The translations under genes and the position numbers were made by a program. Below are positions 24,749-33,576 of a stretch of DNA of 64,000 bases, in pieces. The number at the start of each line of letters is the position of its first letter. The stretch's first letter is position 1. Under the pieces are notes generated by a model, which was not told the origin of the DNA, ran no database searches, and saw only the letters and a program-made list of their open reading frames with translations. Location: contig NZ_CAUUWA010000004.1 in assembly GCF_963548695.1 (NCBI RefSeq), forward strand, positions 1-64,000, given 5' to 3'. Source of the stretch: an uncultured Fretibacterium sp. Lineage in GTDB: Bacteria > Synergistota > Synergistia > Synergistales > Aminobacteriaceae.

Positions 24749-25399
24749 TTAGCTCAGGTCCAGGTACCCCTCGCGAATAGCGTAGCGGGTCAGCTCGGCC
24801 ATGCTGTTGCAGCCCACCTTGTCCATGATGCGGCGCCGGTGCGTGTCGACGGTGTTCTTGCTGATGTCGAGCCGCGCGGCGATCTGCTTGGCGTTCAGCC
24901 CCTTGACGAGGAGCTTCAGGACGTCCTGTTCGCGGTCCGACAGGGGAGAGGTGGACGACTTCGCCTCCGCCTGCAGCAGGCGCAGGTAGTCCTCGATCAG
25001 CGCGGGCAGCACGGACGGGGTCAGGTAGTATTGTCCGGCCATAACGGCGCGGATGGCCGTGTAGAGCTCGTCGGAGGTGCATTCCTTGAGGATATAACCT
25101 CGGGCTCCCGCCTTGAGGCTCTCCACGATGAGCTCGCGATCGCTGTGCATGGACAGAACCAGCACCCTGACCCCGGGAAATTTTTCGGCAATCTGGCGGG
25201 TCGTTTGTATCCCGTTGAGGCGCGGCATGGTCATGTCCATCAGGACGATGTCCGGTTCCATCAGGGCCGTCCGCTCCAGGGCCTCCAGCCCGTCCCGGGC
25301 CTGGCCGGCCAGCTCGATGCCCGGCGCCTTGAGGATCAGCTCCTTCAGCCCCTCCAGGAACAGATCGTGGTCGTCGGCGAGGAGCACGCGGATGCTCAT
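24749..25399 (-). CDS. NarL/FixJ-family response regulator
   Basis: A 216-residue two-component regulator. The receiver domain has acidic residues D9 and D10, phosphoacceptor D55 (VLMDMTMPRLNG) and the conserved S/K positions in LVLSMH and YILKE. The LuxR-type helix-turn-helix is PLSDREQDVLKLLVKGLNA through SKNTVDTHRRRIMDKV (about 150-197). Its ATG overlaps the end of the histidine kinase gene by 4 nt, so they form a cognate pair. The targets are not evident. The chemoreceptor and the Grd/BCCT operon are the nearest neighbours. Confidence 0.94.
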   Translation of the reverse strand: MSIRVLLADDHDLFLEGLKELILKAPGIELAGQARDGLEALERTALMEPDIVLMDMTMPRLNGIQTTRQIAEKFPGVRVLVLSMHSDRELIVESLKAGARGYILKECTSDELYTAIRAVMAGQYYLTPSVLPALIEDYLRLLQAEAKSSTSPLSDREQDVLKLLVKGLNAKQIAARLDISKNTVDTHRRRIMDKVGCNSMAELTRYAIREGYLDLS

Positions 25400-26484
25400 T
25401 TGAACTCACCCTCCCTCAGCTTCAGGGGGCAGGACATCGCCACCGTCGCCCCCTCGCCCGGGACGGACACGATCCGGACGCTGCCGCCGATGGCCTGGAG
25501 GCGCTCGCGGATGCTGAAGAGCCCGAAGCCCCTGGCAGCCCTGGCGAGCACGGCGTCGTCCAGATTGAAGGCCGGGTCGAACCCGTGTCCGTCGTCCTCG
25601 ACGGCGACCATGATCCTGCCGGGACCGCGGTTGACGATGATGGTGACCCGACTTGCCCCGGAGTGCTTGATCGCGTTGAGCAGCAGTTCGCGCGTCATGC
25701 GGTAGAGGATAATGCAAACGGCGTCGTCGGCGTTGAACTCCCCAATGGTGCCGCGGGAGCGCAGGCTCCATTCGATACCCTGAGGCTCCAGCAGGGACTT
25801 CGCCAGCGCCTCGAGCGCCGGGTTGAGCCCCACCTCCTTGAGGACGGGCGGGCTCAGCTCGAAGATCAGGCTGCGGCTCTGGGAGATGAGCCGTTCCGTC
25901 GTCGCCGCCATGCGCTCGATCTCCTTGCGGACGGAGGGCGGCAGGTCGTCCTCCATGAGCCTGCGGAGCATCTTGAGCTGTGCGACGAGCTCGTAGCCGA
26001 TGCGGTCGTGGATGTCCGCGGCGATGGAGCGCCGCGTGTTCTCCTCGCTGAGCGTCAGCTGGGCGGCCAGCACGCGCAGCTCCTCCTGCTTGTCCTTGAG
26101 CGCGTCGTTCGAGAGCTTCCAGTCCGTCTTGTCCGTGAAGATCACCGCGGCCCGCCTCCGCGGCAGGGGGAAGGCAATGGCCCCGAGGTAGCTGCCGGCG
26201 TCACGGCTCTCGCCCTCGCAGTGCATCGTGTGCCCCAGCCGGATGCAGTCGATGATAATCCTCGGCCAGCACGCCTCCGACCTCGGCCACACGTCGAGGA
26301 AGTTGCGCCCCACGATATCCTGTTTCCTCACCCTCATCACGCGCTCGTAGGCCGGGTTGACGTCGACGTAAAAAATCCTGTCGGCACTCAGGACGCTTCG
26401 GGCCTCGCCTCCAACGTGATAAAGGGCGATGGGGTTGAATACCCGCTCAAAAAAAATCTGATACGAAAACTGGTCTTTCCCCAT
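25396..26484 (-). CDS. PAS-containing HisKA_3 sensor histidine kinase
   Basis: A 362-residue soluble sensor kinase without membrane helices. An N-terminal PAS-like domain spans about 10-120 (IFYVDVNPAYERVMRV, DIVGRNFLDVWP). It is followed by a coiled helix and the HisKA_3 dimerisation domain with the phosphoryl His H159 (SIAADIHDRIGYELV). The HATPase_c domain has the N box (LLLNAIKHSGAS), G1 (VEDDGHGFD) and G2 (GFGLFSIRERLQAIGG). It probably senses an internal ligand or redox signal and phosphorylates the adjacent NarL-type regulator. Confidence 0.92.
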   Translation of the reverse strand: MGKDQFSYQIFFERVFNPIALYHVGGEARSVLSADRIFYVDVNPAYERVMRVRKQDIVGRNFLDVWPRSEACWPRIIIDCIRLGHTMHCEGESRDAGSYLGAIAFPLPRRRAAVIFTDKTDWKLSNDALKDKQEELRVLAAQLTLSEENTRRSIAADIHDRIGYELVAQLKMLRRLMEDDLPPSVRKEIERMAATTERLISQSRSLIFELSPPVLKEVGLNPALEALAKSLLEPQGIEWSLRSRGTIGEFNADDAVCIILYRMTRELLLNAIKHSGASRVTIIVNRGPGRIMVAVEDDGHGFDPAFNLDDAVLARAARGFGLFSIRERLQAIGGSVRIVSVPGEGATVAMSCPLKLREGEFK

Positions 26485-26537
26485 TCCTGAAACCCCTGTT
26501 GTTGAGACCCTAATGTCGAAACCTGGGGATTTCGAGA

Positions 26538-26631
26538 GCCCCGAACGGAGTCGGGGCGATATCTACGATTAAGAAGAGCCGCGATGAAGCAAAACGGGTT
26601 TTCCCGATTCGGGGGCCCGTTCTGCTTCATC
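26538..26631 (-). terminator. Hairpins between chemoreceptor and histidine kinase genes
   Basis: Eight bases beyond the chemoreceptor stop, GATGAAGCA (26583-26591) pairs with TGCTTCATC (26623-26631). An inner ACGGG/CCCGT stem lies within it. A second hairpin, GCCCCGA/TCGGGGC, is at 26538-26544 and 26551-26557. The long stem probably terminates the chemoreceptor transcript, although the T-run is weak. The second hairpin resembles palindromes near 68 and 32756. Confidence 0.55.
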
Positions 26632-26638
26632 GTCGCCT

Positions 26639-28681
26639 TTATTCCTTCGCGGGAAGGATACCCGTCCCTCCTGCGTCGAGGATAAAGCGTCCGACGATGC
26701 TCTGGAGCTTCTCGGACGTCTCCGCCATGCGCTGAGCCTCGCCCGCGATCGACTCCGCCGCCTGCGTCGTCTCCCTCGTGGCGGTCCCCACGCCCTGACC
26801 GGAGGCCACCGTCTGGTCCGTCGTCTCCGCCACACGCTGGACGGAATGGCTCATCTCCGAGCTTGACGCCGCCTGTTCCTCCGACACTGCCGCCACGCTC
26901 TGGATGGACTCCGTCAGCTTACCAAGAGCCTTGAGCGCGTCGTCGAGCCTTTTCTGCGTCTCGACGGTCTTCTTCGTCGTCTCGCTCAGCAGCGTCCCGG
27001 TCCTCTCCGTCGCCTCGATCGAGCTTCTGGAGCTCTCCTGGAGTTCCGTGATGAGGCTGTCGACCTGCGAGGCCGCCCGCGCCGACTCCTCGGCCAGCTT
27101 GCGCACCTCCTCGGCCACCACGGCGAACCCGCGCCCGGCCTCGCCCGCACGCGCCGCCTCGATTGCCGCGTTCAGCGCCAGCAGGTTCGTCTGGTCGGCG
27201 ATGGAGGTGATGGTGGACACGAAACCCGCGATGGACTCCACGGAGTGTTCCAGTTCGCGCAGCCGCCGGATGCTCTGGGTGGAGACCTCCTCGGCACTGC
27301 GGATGTTCTCCAGGGCCTCGTTCAGTTCCTTGAAGGAGCTCTCGGACTTCTCCGTGACCTGCGCTGCCCCCTCAGCCCCGTTCGTGGCGGCCTGAGCGGA
27401 CGCCTGGGCTCCCGAGGCGATCTCCTCGATGGAGTTGTTCGCGGTCTGGAGCGCCGAGGCATTGTCCTCCATCATGTGCAGGATGCGCTCCATCGAGGCG
27501 GAGACCTCCTCCATGGAGGCGAGCGTCTCCTCCGAGAGGGCCGCGAGCGTCTCGGACTGGCGGGCCGTGTCGTTTGCCGCGGAGCGGATGTCCGTCATGC
27601 TGTCCCGCAGGGAGATGACGGTAGAATTCAGCTTTTTGGCGACGTGGGCCAGCTCGTCCCTGCCGGAGTCGTCATAGAGGACGGTGAGGTCTCCGGCGCC
27701 CAGACGTTCGGAGGCGTCCTGGATGCCGCGTATGCTGCGGGTCAGACTGCGATTGACGAACAGGATGACGAGGCCGATGACGACGAGGGCCACGGCGGCG
27801 ATGACGATAAGAAGGAGCGTGAGGTTGTTGACACGGGCCCATACCTCGCTCATGGGAAAGGAGATGGCGAGGAAGAAGCCCGTCCCGGTGGGTGCGAAGA
27901 ACGCCTTGGTCTCCCTGCCGCCGTAGGTGTACGTCTGCGTGCCCGTCTCCCCGCGAATCATCCTCTGCGCCACCGACTTGAGGTCCTCGGGGATCCGGGA
28001 GTCGGAGAGCATGTTGATCCTCAGGATATCCTCTGGGCGCGGGCTGGAGAGGACCAGACCGCTTTTCAACAGAAGGAACCCATACCCCTTGTCGAACACC
28101 TGAATGTGGTTCACGAGCTCGTGAAGTTCCTTCAGAAGAACGTCGCCGCCCATGACGCCCAGCAGCTTGCCGCCGTCGTCGTAAACGGCCGTGGCCAGCG
28201 AGAGGACCATATCCTGGGCCTCCTCGTCGAGATAGGGATCGGAGAGCACGACCTTCCCCCTGTTCTCGACGGCCTTTCGGTACCAGTCCCGGGTTCGAGC
28301 GTCGAAGCCCTCAGGCTCCTGCCAGGCGCTGGCGTCCGATATCCTTCCCGTGGACTCCAGGCCGAAATAAATCGCCCTGAATCCATGCGACTGACCAACG
28401 TGGAGAAGTCCCTTTAGGAAGTCCTCGATGCTCCCCTCCTCGTTGACGCCCTTTTGCGTCCAGTTCTGCCGCACGGTCTCGGCACAGGTGTCGAGGACGG
28501 AGATGGCGGTGTCGAGGCGTTCGTCGATGGCCTTGGCGGACGCCCTGACGGTATCCATCCCCGCGGAGTCCACCAGGTCCATGATGGCCGCTCTGCTTCG
28601 GATGTAGGTGACGGCCGTCATGGCCACGATCACGAACAGGACGAAGAAGAGCATCAGGTAGAGCTTCTTGCGAATCGTCAT
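26639..28681 (-). CDS. Methyl-accepting chemotaxis protein (dCache sensor)
   Basis: A 680-residue transmembrane chemoreceptor. TM1 is at about 6-27, followed by a large extracytoplasmic sensor of dCache type (WYRKAVENRGKVVLSDPYLD) to about residue 275. TM2 is near 283-305 (LLLIVIAAVALVVIGLVILF), then HAMP and a long helical signalling domain. The highly conserved hairpin tip is visible (IADQTNLLALNAAIEAARAG, followed by GRGFAVVAEEVRKLAEES). dCache sensors commonly bind amino acids, amines or carboxylates, which suits the amino-acid diet suggested by the window. It is probably monocistronic, with hairpins following the stop. Confidence 0.94.
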   Translation of the reverse strand: MTIRKKLYLMLFFVLFVIVAMTAVTYIRSRAAIMDLVDSAGMDTVRASAKAIDERLDTAISVLDTCAETVRQNWTQKGVNEEGSIEDFLKGLLHVGQSHGFRAIYFGLESTGRISDASAWQEPEGFDARTRDWYRKAVENRGKVVLSDPYLDEEAQDMVLSLATAVYDDGGKLLGVMGGDVLLKELHELVNHIQVFDKGYGFLLLKSGLVLSSPRPEDILRINMLSDSRIPEDLKSVAQRMIRGETGTQTYTYGGRETKAFFAPTGTGFFLAISFPMSEVWARVNNLTLLLIVIAAVALVVIGLVILFVNRSLTRSIRGIQDASERLGAGDLTVLYDDSGRDELAHVAKKLNSTVISLRDSMTDIRSAANDTARQSETLAALSEETLASMEEVSASMERILHMMEDNASALQTANNSIEEIASGAQASAQAATNGAEGAAQVTEKSESSFKELNEALENIRSAEEVSTQSIRRLRELEHSVESIAGFVSTITSIADQTNLLALNAAIEAARAGEAGRGFAVVAEEVRKLAEESARAASQVDSLITELQESSRSSIEATERTGTLLSETTKKTVETQKRLDDALKALGKLTESIQSVAAVSEEQAASSSEMSHSVQRVAETTDQTVASGQGVGTATRETTQAAESIAGEAQRMAETSEKLQSIVGRFILDAGGTGILPAKE

Positions 28682-28776
28682 TCTGGAGCCACCAACCCTT
28701 TCAGTTTTCCTTATCTAATTTCCCTTGTTTAACGCCTTTGGCGTGGCGTTCCCTTTAGTATATGGACGAGAGGACA

Positions 28777-29742
28777 TCAGGCCCTCACCAGGTTTGGCGG
28801 TTCCCTGCCCTCGAGCGCCGCTGCGATGTTCCTCACGACGATGAAGCCCATGTTGGTGCGCGTCTCCACGGTGGCGCTGCCGATATGGGGCGTCATAACC
28901 ACGTTGTCCAGAGCCTTCAGCCCCGGCTCGGGGTCCGGCTCGTTCTCGAACACGTCGAGGCCCGCGCCCCGGATCGTGCGGGCCTCCAGTGCCCTGGCGA
29001 GGGCCTTCTCGTCGACGACCGGGCCGCGCGACGTGTTTATCAGGATAGAACCGGGCTTCATGAGCCCCAACTCGCGTTCCCCGATCAGATGATGCGTCTC
29101 GGGCGTCAGGGGAACGTGAAGGGAGACGAAGTCCGAATCCCTCAGGAGCTCGTCCAGCGCGGCGAAGCGTCCGCCCGTCTCCGCCTCGAACTCCGGGGAG
29201 GGACGGCGTCCCGAGTACAGGACCTTCATGCCGAACCCGCGGCTTTTGAGCGCGAAGTTCCGCCCAATGCGTCCTGCGCCGACCACGCCCAGGGTCCGGC
29301 CCGTGATGTCGGCGCCCAACATGAACTCGGGCTGCCAGCTGAAGGTCCCGGAGCGCATCAGCCGGTCCCCCTCCGCCACGCGCCGCGCCGTTGCGAAGAG
29401 GAGCGCCCAGGCCATGTCCGCCGTCGCGTCGTTCAGGACGTCCGGAGTGTTCGTCACCCAGATCCCCCGTTTTCGCGCCTCGGAAACGTCGATGTTGTTG
29501 TACCCCACCCCGTAGTTTGCGAACAGCCGGCACTGTGATCCCGCCGCGTCGAGGATCGCCGCGTCGATGCGGTCGTTCAGGAGGCACAGCACGGCGTCCC
29601 GCCCGCGTACTCCCCGGAGCAGCTCCTCCCGCGTCGCCGGGCGCGGCTCGGTATTGGCCTCGAAGTCGCAGACCTCCCCCAGTTTCTCCATGACCAGGCG
29701 CGGCAGCAGCCGCGTGACGTAAACGTTGCCCTTCCGATTCAT
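28777..29742 (-). CDS. D-2-hydroxyacid dehydrogenase (glyoxylate/hydroxypyruvate reductase-like)
   Basis: A 321-residue NAD(P)-dependent dehydrogenase of the D-isomer-specific 2-hydroxyacid family. The substrate-binding NYGVGYNNID loop is followed by the Rossmann motif GVVGAGRIGRNFA near residue 150. Catalytic residues are recognisable: Arg in NTSRGPVVDE, Glu in DVFENEP and His in TPHIGSAT. The closest named types are glyoxylate reductase (GyaR) and hydroxypyruvate reductase, but the substrate cannot be fixed. GGAGGGG precedes the ATG. It is divergent from dxs. Confidence 0.92.
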   Translation of the reverse strand: MNRKGNVYVTRLLPRLVMEKLGEVCDFEANTEPRPATREELLRGVRGRDAVLCLLNDRIDAAILDAAGSQCRLFANYGVGYNNIDVSEARKRGIWVTNTPDVLNDATADMAWALLFATARRVAEGDRLMRSGTFSWQPEFMLGADITGRTLGVVGAGRIGRNFALKSRGFGMKVLYSGRRPSPEFEAETGGRFAALDELLRDSDFVSLHVPLTPETHHLIGERELGLMKPGSILINTSRGPVVDEKALARALEARTIRGAGLDVFENEPDPEPGLKALDNVVMTPHIGSATVETRTNMGFIVVRNIAAALEGREPPNLVRA

Positions 29743-29931
29743 GACCGCCCCTCCATCTCTATGCTATACTTCTGAAAAAATGTTTCTCGAAAAATGGCCT
29801 CTGGCGGAACACGGGCCGCACCCGTGATCCCGTACCGTTAGTATTATAGCCCGTTCGTGTCTGGGCGATCGCTTTCGACCCCATTTATATTTTACGTTAA
29901 AGTACCCTCCTTCGTTCAATCCGCACGTCCT

Positions 29932-29937
29932 TATAAT
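29932..29937 (+). promoter_or_regulatory. Candidate -10 element upstream of dxs
   Basis: TATAAT lies about 70 bp before the dxs ATG. No convincing -35 is seen at the right distance, so this is a weak promoter call. The rest of the 29743-30005 divergent gap shows nothing else I can name. Confidence 0.4.
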
Positions 29938-30005
29938 GGGTTCATGCCGTCGGCCCGCCTGGGGACTTCCCGGCGGCAAAAACGATTTTGGAGACGCACA
30001 ACGAC

Positions 30006-31868
30006 ATGAAATTTCTAACTGCAGGGTTCCGGCGCGAGGACCTTCTGCGCATCGCGCCCGGGGACCTTCCCCATCTGGCCGGGGAGGTCCGTGAGCGCAT
30101 CATCGAGACCGTGAGGGAGAACGGCGGGCATCTGGGCTCCTCCCTGGGGGCCGTGGAGCTGACCGTGGCGCTGCTGCGGAGGTTCGACCCGCTCCGCGAC
30201 CGCATCGTCTTCGACGTGGGGCACCAGGTCTACCCCTACAAGCTCCTCACGGACCGGGCGGACCGCTTCGACACGCTCCGCCTGAAGGACGGGATCTGCG
30301 GCTTTCCCCGCCGTTCCGAGAGCCCCTGCGACCACTTCAACACGGGGCACAGCAGCACGTCCGTCTCCGCGGCCCTCGGCTACGCCAAGGCACGCGACCT
30401 GCTGGGGCAGGACCATCACGTCGTGGCCTTCACCGGCGACGCCGCGCTCATCAACGGCCTGGCCTTCGAGGCCCTGAACCACGTCAAGGAGACCAAGACC
30501 CGCCTCATCATCGTCCTGAACGACAACAAGCACTCCATCAGCCCCCGCGTCGGCGGGTTCGCCACCATGCTGGCGCGCCTCTCGGCCAGCACGTCCTACA
30601 ACCGGATCAAGGCGGCCATCAAGGACTGCTGCCGTGCCCTGCCTGCCGGGGAGGCCCTCCAACGCAGCCTCGAGGGCATCCACGACCAGATCAAGGCCCT
30701 GGTGAAGCCGGCCAACATCTTCGACGATCTGGACATCAACTACTGGGGCCCCTTCGACGGGCACGACATCCCGGCCTGCGAGATGATCTTCGAGCTGGCC
30801 AAGGGCTACGACCGGCCCGTCCTCCTTCACTTCAACACGGTCAAGGGCAGGGGGATGCCCGAGGCCGAGGAGAACCCCACGAAGTACCATCAGATGTCGC
30901 CCCGTTCCGAGGCGGAGCGCCCCAAGGCGCGAACCTGGAGCGAGGCCGCGTCCGCTGTGACGGAGCAGCTGGCGAAGGCCGATCCGCGCATCGTCTGCCT
31001 CACCGCCGCCATGGCGACGGGCGTGAAGCTGGAGCACTTCCGCTCCGAGTTCCCCGACCGGTTCTTCGATGTCGGGATCGCCGAGAGCCACATGCTGACC
31101 CTGGCTGCGGGGATGGCCGCCGGAGGGATGAGGCCCTGGGTCTTCATCTACTCCACCTTTCTCCAGCGCGCTATGGATCAGCTGACCCACGACATCGCCC
31201 TCCAGGACCTGCCGGTCGTCCTCATGGTCGACCGCGCCGGGCTGGTGGGGGCGGACGGGGACACGCATCAGGGGCTGCTCGACGTTTCCTGGTCCCGCGC
31301 CATTCCGAACCTGGAGGTGTACGCCCCCTCCGACGAGGCCTCCCTGCGCCAGATGATGGCCCACGCCGCGAGCCGGAGCGGCCCCACCCTCATCCGCTAC
31401 CCGCGCGGCTCCCTGCCAATCCGGAACGACCTCTTCTCCGGGCGGGAGCCGCTGGGGACGGTGCAGCTGCGCAGCGGGACGGGCTGGGCGCTCATGGGGC
31501 ACGGCGTCGCCGTTCACATCCTTCTGGACGTCCATGAGCGGGCCCGGGCCTCGGGGCTCCCCGTGCCCGCCGTGTTCGATATCCGGCGGCTCAAGCCGCT
31601 GGACGCGGAGTTCCTGGACGAGGCCCTGCGGCGCTATCCGATGGTGGCGGTCGCGGAGGAGAACTATCTCGCCGGCGGGGTCGGCGAGGCGCTTGCGGCG
31701 CGGATCGCCGAGGGCGGGTATACGACGCTCCTGCGATGCTTCGGTGTGCCCGACGTCTGCGTCCCGCACGCGACGATCCCCGAGCAGAGGGAGCTCTACG
31801 GCCTGACGGCCGAGAACATCCTTTCGGAGTGCCGGGCTGTCCTGCCCGTGCGGGCCCACACGGCCTGA
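30006..31868 (+). CDS. dxs: 1-deoxy-D-xylulose-5-phosphate synthase
   Basis: A 620-residue thiamine-diphosphate enzyme that starts the MEP isoprenoid pathway (pyruvate + glyceraldehyde 3-phosphate to DXP). The catalytic His region GGHLGSSLG, FDVGHQVYPYKLLT, FNTGHSSTS, the catalytic Glu in DVGIAESH, and STFLQRAMDQLTHDIALQ are all present. The TPP/Mg motif reads GDAALINGLAFEALN then LNDNKHSIS, where most DXS proteins have GDG and LNDNEMSIS. The start at ATG 30006 matches family N-termini. TTG at 29988 would add six residues. tlyA follows 17 bp downstream, a common arrangement. Confidence 0.93.
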   Translation: MKFLTAGFRREDLLRIAPGDLPHLAGEVRERIIETVRENGGHLGSSLGAVELTVALLRRFDPLRDRIVFDVGHQVYPYKLLTDRADRFDTLRLKDGICGFPRRSESPCDHFNTGHSSTSVSAALGYAKARDLLGQDHHVVAFTGDAALINGLAFEALNHVKETKTRLIIVLNDNKHSISPRVGGFATMLARLSASTSYNRIKAAIKDCCRALPAGEALQRSLEGIHDQIKALVKPANIFDDLDINYWGPFDGHDIPACEMIFELAKGYDRPVLLHFNTVKGRGMPEAEENPTKYHQMSPRSEAERPKARTWSEAASAVTEQLAKADPRIVCLTAAMATGVKLEHFRSEFPDRFFDVGIAESHMLTLAAGMAAGGMRPWVFIYSTFLQRAMDQLTHDIALQDLPVVLMVDRAGLVGADGDTHQGLLDVSWSRAIPNLEVYAPSDEASLRQMMAHAASRSGPTLIRYPRGSLPIRNDLFSGREPLGTVQLRSGTGWALMGHGVAVHILLDVHERARASGLPVPAVFDIRRLKPLDAEFLDEALRRYPMVAVAEENYLAGGVGEALAARIAEGGYTTLLRCFGVPDVCVPHATIPEQRELYGLTAENILSECRAVLPVRAHTA

Positions 31869-31885
31869 GGGCGCGGCCCGAGAGG

Positions 31886-32704
31886 ATGTCCCGAAAGGAA
31901 CGTCTGGACAAGCTGCTGGTGGACCGCGGCCTGGCCGAGACGCGGAACCGGGCCCAGGCGCTGATCATGGCGGGGAAGGTTCGGGCCGACGGCGCGGTTG
32001 TGACCAAGGCGGGGACCCCCCTGTCCCCGGAGTGCCGTCTGGAGGTGGAGGAGGGGCGGCGCTGGGCCAGCCGCGGCGCCCACAAGCTGCTGAGGGCCTT
32101 CGAGGTCTTTCCTCTGGGCGCGGATGGCCGCGTCTGTGTCGACATCGGCGCCTCCACCGGGGGGTTCACGGACGTCCTTTTGGACCGTGGCGCGCGGAGG
32201 GTCTACGCCGTGGACGTCGGGTACGGCCAGCTGCTTTGGCGCCTGGCCTCCGACCCGCGTGTCGCCGTCATGGACCGGACGAACGCCCGGAACCTGACCT
32301 CCGCCGACTTCGACGAGCCGGTCAGCCTCGCCGTCTGCGACGCCTCCTTCATCTCTCTGACCCTCATTCTTCCGGCGATCGACGCGTTCCTGTCCGCGGA
32401 CGGGTCGGCCCTGGTCCTCGTCAAGCCTCAGTTCGAGGCGGGCCGTGAGCGTCTGGGGCGGGGCGGCGTGGTGCGGGACCCCGCGATCCATGCCGCGGTC
32501 CTGAACGAGGTGACGGACTTCGCCGCACGGCGTACTCGTTTTTTTGTCGCGGGCCTGACCTGGTCCCCTATCCTGGGCCCCGAGGGAAACATGGAGTTTC
32601 TCTGCTGGCTGACGCGGGAGGCCCGGGAGTTTTCCGTCGATATCGGGACGCTGGTCGGGGAGGCCCACCTGGTCCTTCACCCGGGCCGGGCGTCCGCAGG
32701 GTGA
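31886..32704 (+). CDS. tlyA: TlyA-family rRNA (cytidine-2'-O)-methyltransferase
   Basis: 272 residues. An N-terminal S4 RNA-binding domain (ERLDKLLVDRGLAETRNRA) is followed by an FtsJ/RrmJ-like SAM methyltransferase. Motif I is CVDIGASTGGFTDVLLDRGA, the acidic residue is in VYAVDVGYGQL, and VLVKPQFEAGRE is typical. TlyA proteins 2'-O-methylate 16S/23S rRNA cytidines, and some are also described as haemolysins. The start at ATG 31886 follows GAGAGG. It is cotranscribed with dxs. Downstream are two palindromes and then larB. Confidence 0.92.
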   Translation: MSRKERLDKLLVDRGLAETRNRAQALIMAGKVRADGAVVTKAGTPLSPECRLEVEEGRRWASRGAHKLLRAFEVFPLGADGRVCVDIGASTGGFTDVLLDRGARRVYAVDVGYGQLLWRLASDPRVAVMDRTNARNLTSADFDEPVSLAVCDASFISLTLILPAIDAFLSADGSALVLVKPQFEAGRERLGRGGVVRDPAIHAAVLNEVTDFAARRTRFFVAGLTWSPILGPEGNMEFLCWLTREAREFSVDIGTLVGEAHLVLHPGRASAG

Positions 32705-32727
32705 GGACGCGTTCTTCGGATGGGATT

Positions 32728-32772
32728 CCAAAGGGACGAGTCCCTTTGGTGGGGTTCGGGGCGATGCCCCGA
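32728..32772 (+). repeat. Double palindromic intergenic element
   Basis: Two hairpins lie in tandem: CCAAAGGGA/TCCCTTTGG (32728-32736, 32741-32749) and TCGGGGC/GCCCCGA (32756-32762, 32766-32772), joined by a GGGG-containing spacer. In reverse orientation the second hairpin plus CCCC resembles the palindrome at 68-89. Similar GGGGC hairpins occur near 26538, indicating a dispersed family. Confidence 0.65.
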
Positions 32773-32811
32773 GTCTTATCGTTTTCGTTTTTACGGCGAG
32801 GGGTTTTCTGT

Positions 32812-33576
32812 ATGGATGAGCATCGGAACGGCGGGGAGTGCAATCGGGTGGTTGGGGACGACGGCTCTTTTCGGGCGGCGGCGGAACGGGCCTTCAGCAG
32901 GCTGGGGGAGGAGGTGAAGCTGGACACGGACCGTCCGGCGCGCACCGGATTCTCCGAGATCGTCTACTGTCCCGGTAAGAGCGACGAGCAGCTTCGGACC
33001 ATCGCCCGCGCGTTTGCGGGGAGCTCCGAGAACGTGCTGTTCTCGCGCATCACGCCCGAGCAGCACGCCGTGATCGCCGCGGAGCTTCCGGATGCCGTTC
33101 ACCACGGCGTGGCGCGTCTCTCCGGGCTGAGGCGCAGGCCGTCCGACCATTGCCGGGGCGTCGCCGTCGTCACCGCGGGCAGCAGCGACGTGCCCGTGGC
33201 GGAGGAGGCGGCGCTGACCGCCGAGTACATGGGCTGCGACGTGACGCGTCTTTACGACGTGGGGGTCGCGGGCCTGCACCGTCTGCTGGCCCACCTGGAT
33301 ACGTTGCGGTCGGCCCGTGCCATCGTCGCCGTCGCGGGGATGGAGGGGGCGCTTCCGACGGTCGTCGCGGGGCTGGTGAGCTGCCCGGTGGTCGCCGTGC
33401 CCACCAGCACGGGCTACGGGGCCAACCTGGGCGGAATCGCGCCTCTGCTGACCATGCTGAACTCCTGCGCCATGGGCGTGAGCGTCGTGAATATCGACAA
33501 CGGCCTGAGCGCCGGCTATCTGGCGGCCCGCATCGTCCGCCAGATCCACGATGCGGGGGCGGAGGCGCGGGCATGA
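32812..33576 (+). CDS. larB: LarB-like nickel-pincer cofactor biosynthesis protein
   Basis: A 254-residue homologue of LarB, the AIR-carboxylase-like (PurE-related) enzyme that carboxylates and hydrolyses nicotinate adenine dinucleotide to pyridinium-3,5-biscarboxylic acid mononucleotide. The N-terminal region FSEIVYCPGKSDEQL is typical, followed by the PurE-like core VVTAGSSDVPVAEEAALTAE, VAGMEGALPTVVAGL, and PTSTGYGANLGGIAPLLTML. No larC, larE or larA is in the window. The ATG at 32812 is about nine bases after GAGGGG. Its stop overlaps the next start (ATGA), coupling it to the HD-domain gene. Confidence 0.9.
   Translation: MDEHRNGGECNRVVGDDGSFRAAAERAFSRLGEEVKLDTDRPARTGFSEIVYCPGKSDEQLRTIARAFAGSSENVLFSRITPEQHAVIAAELPDAVHHGVARLSGLRRRPSDHCRGVAVVTAGSSDVPVAEEAALTAEYMGCDVTRLYDVGVAGLHRLLAHLDTLRSARAIVAVAGMEGALPTVVAGLVSCPVVAVPTSTGYGANLGGIAPLLTMLNSCAMGVSVVNIDNGLSAGYLAARIVRQIHDAGAEARA

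Noticed and set aside
28454..28732. Small plus-strand frame over the chemoreceptor 5' end
   Set aside because: It is antisense to a conserved N-terminus, with no ribosome site and no homology.
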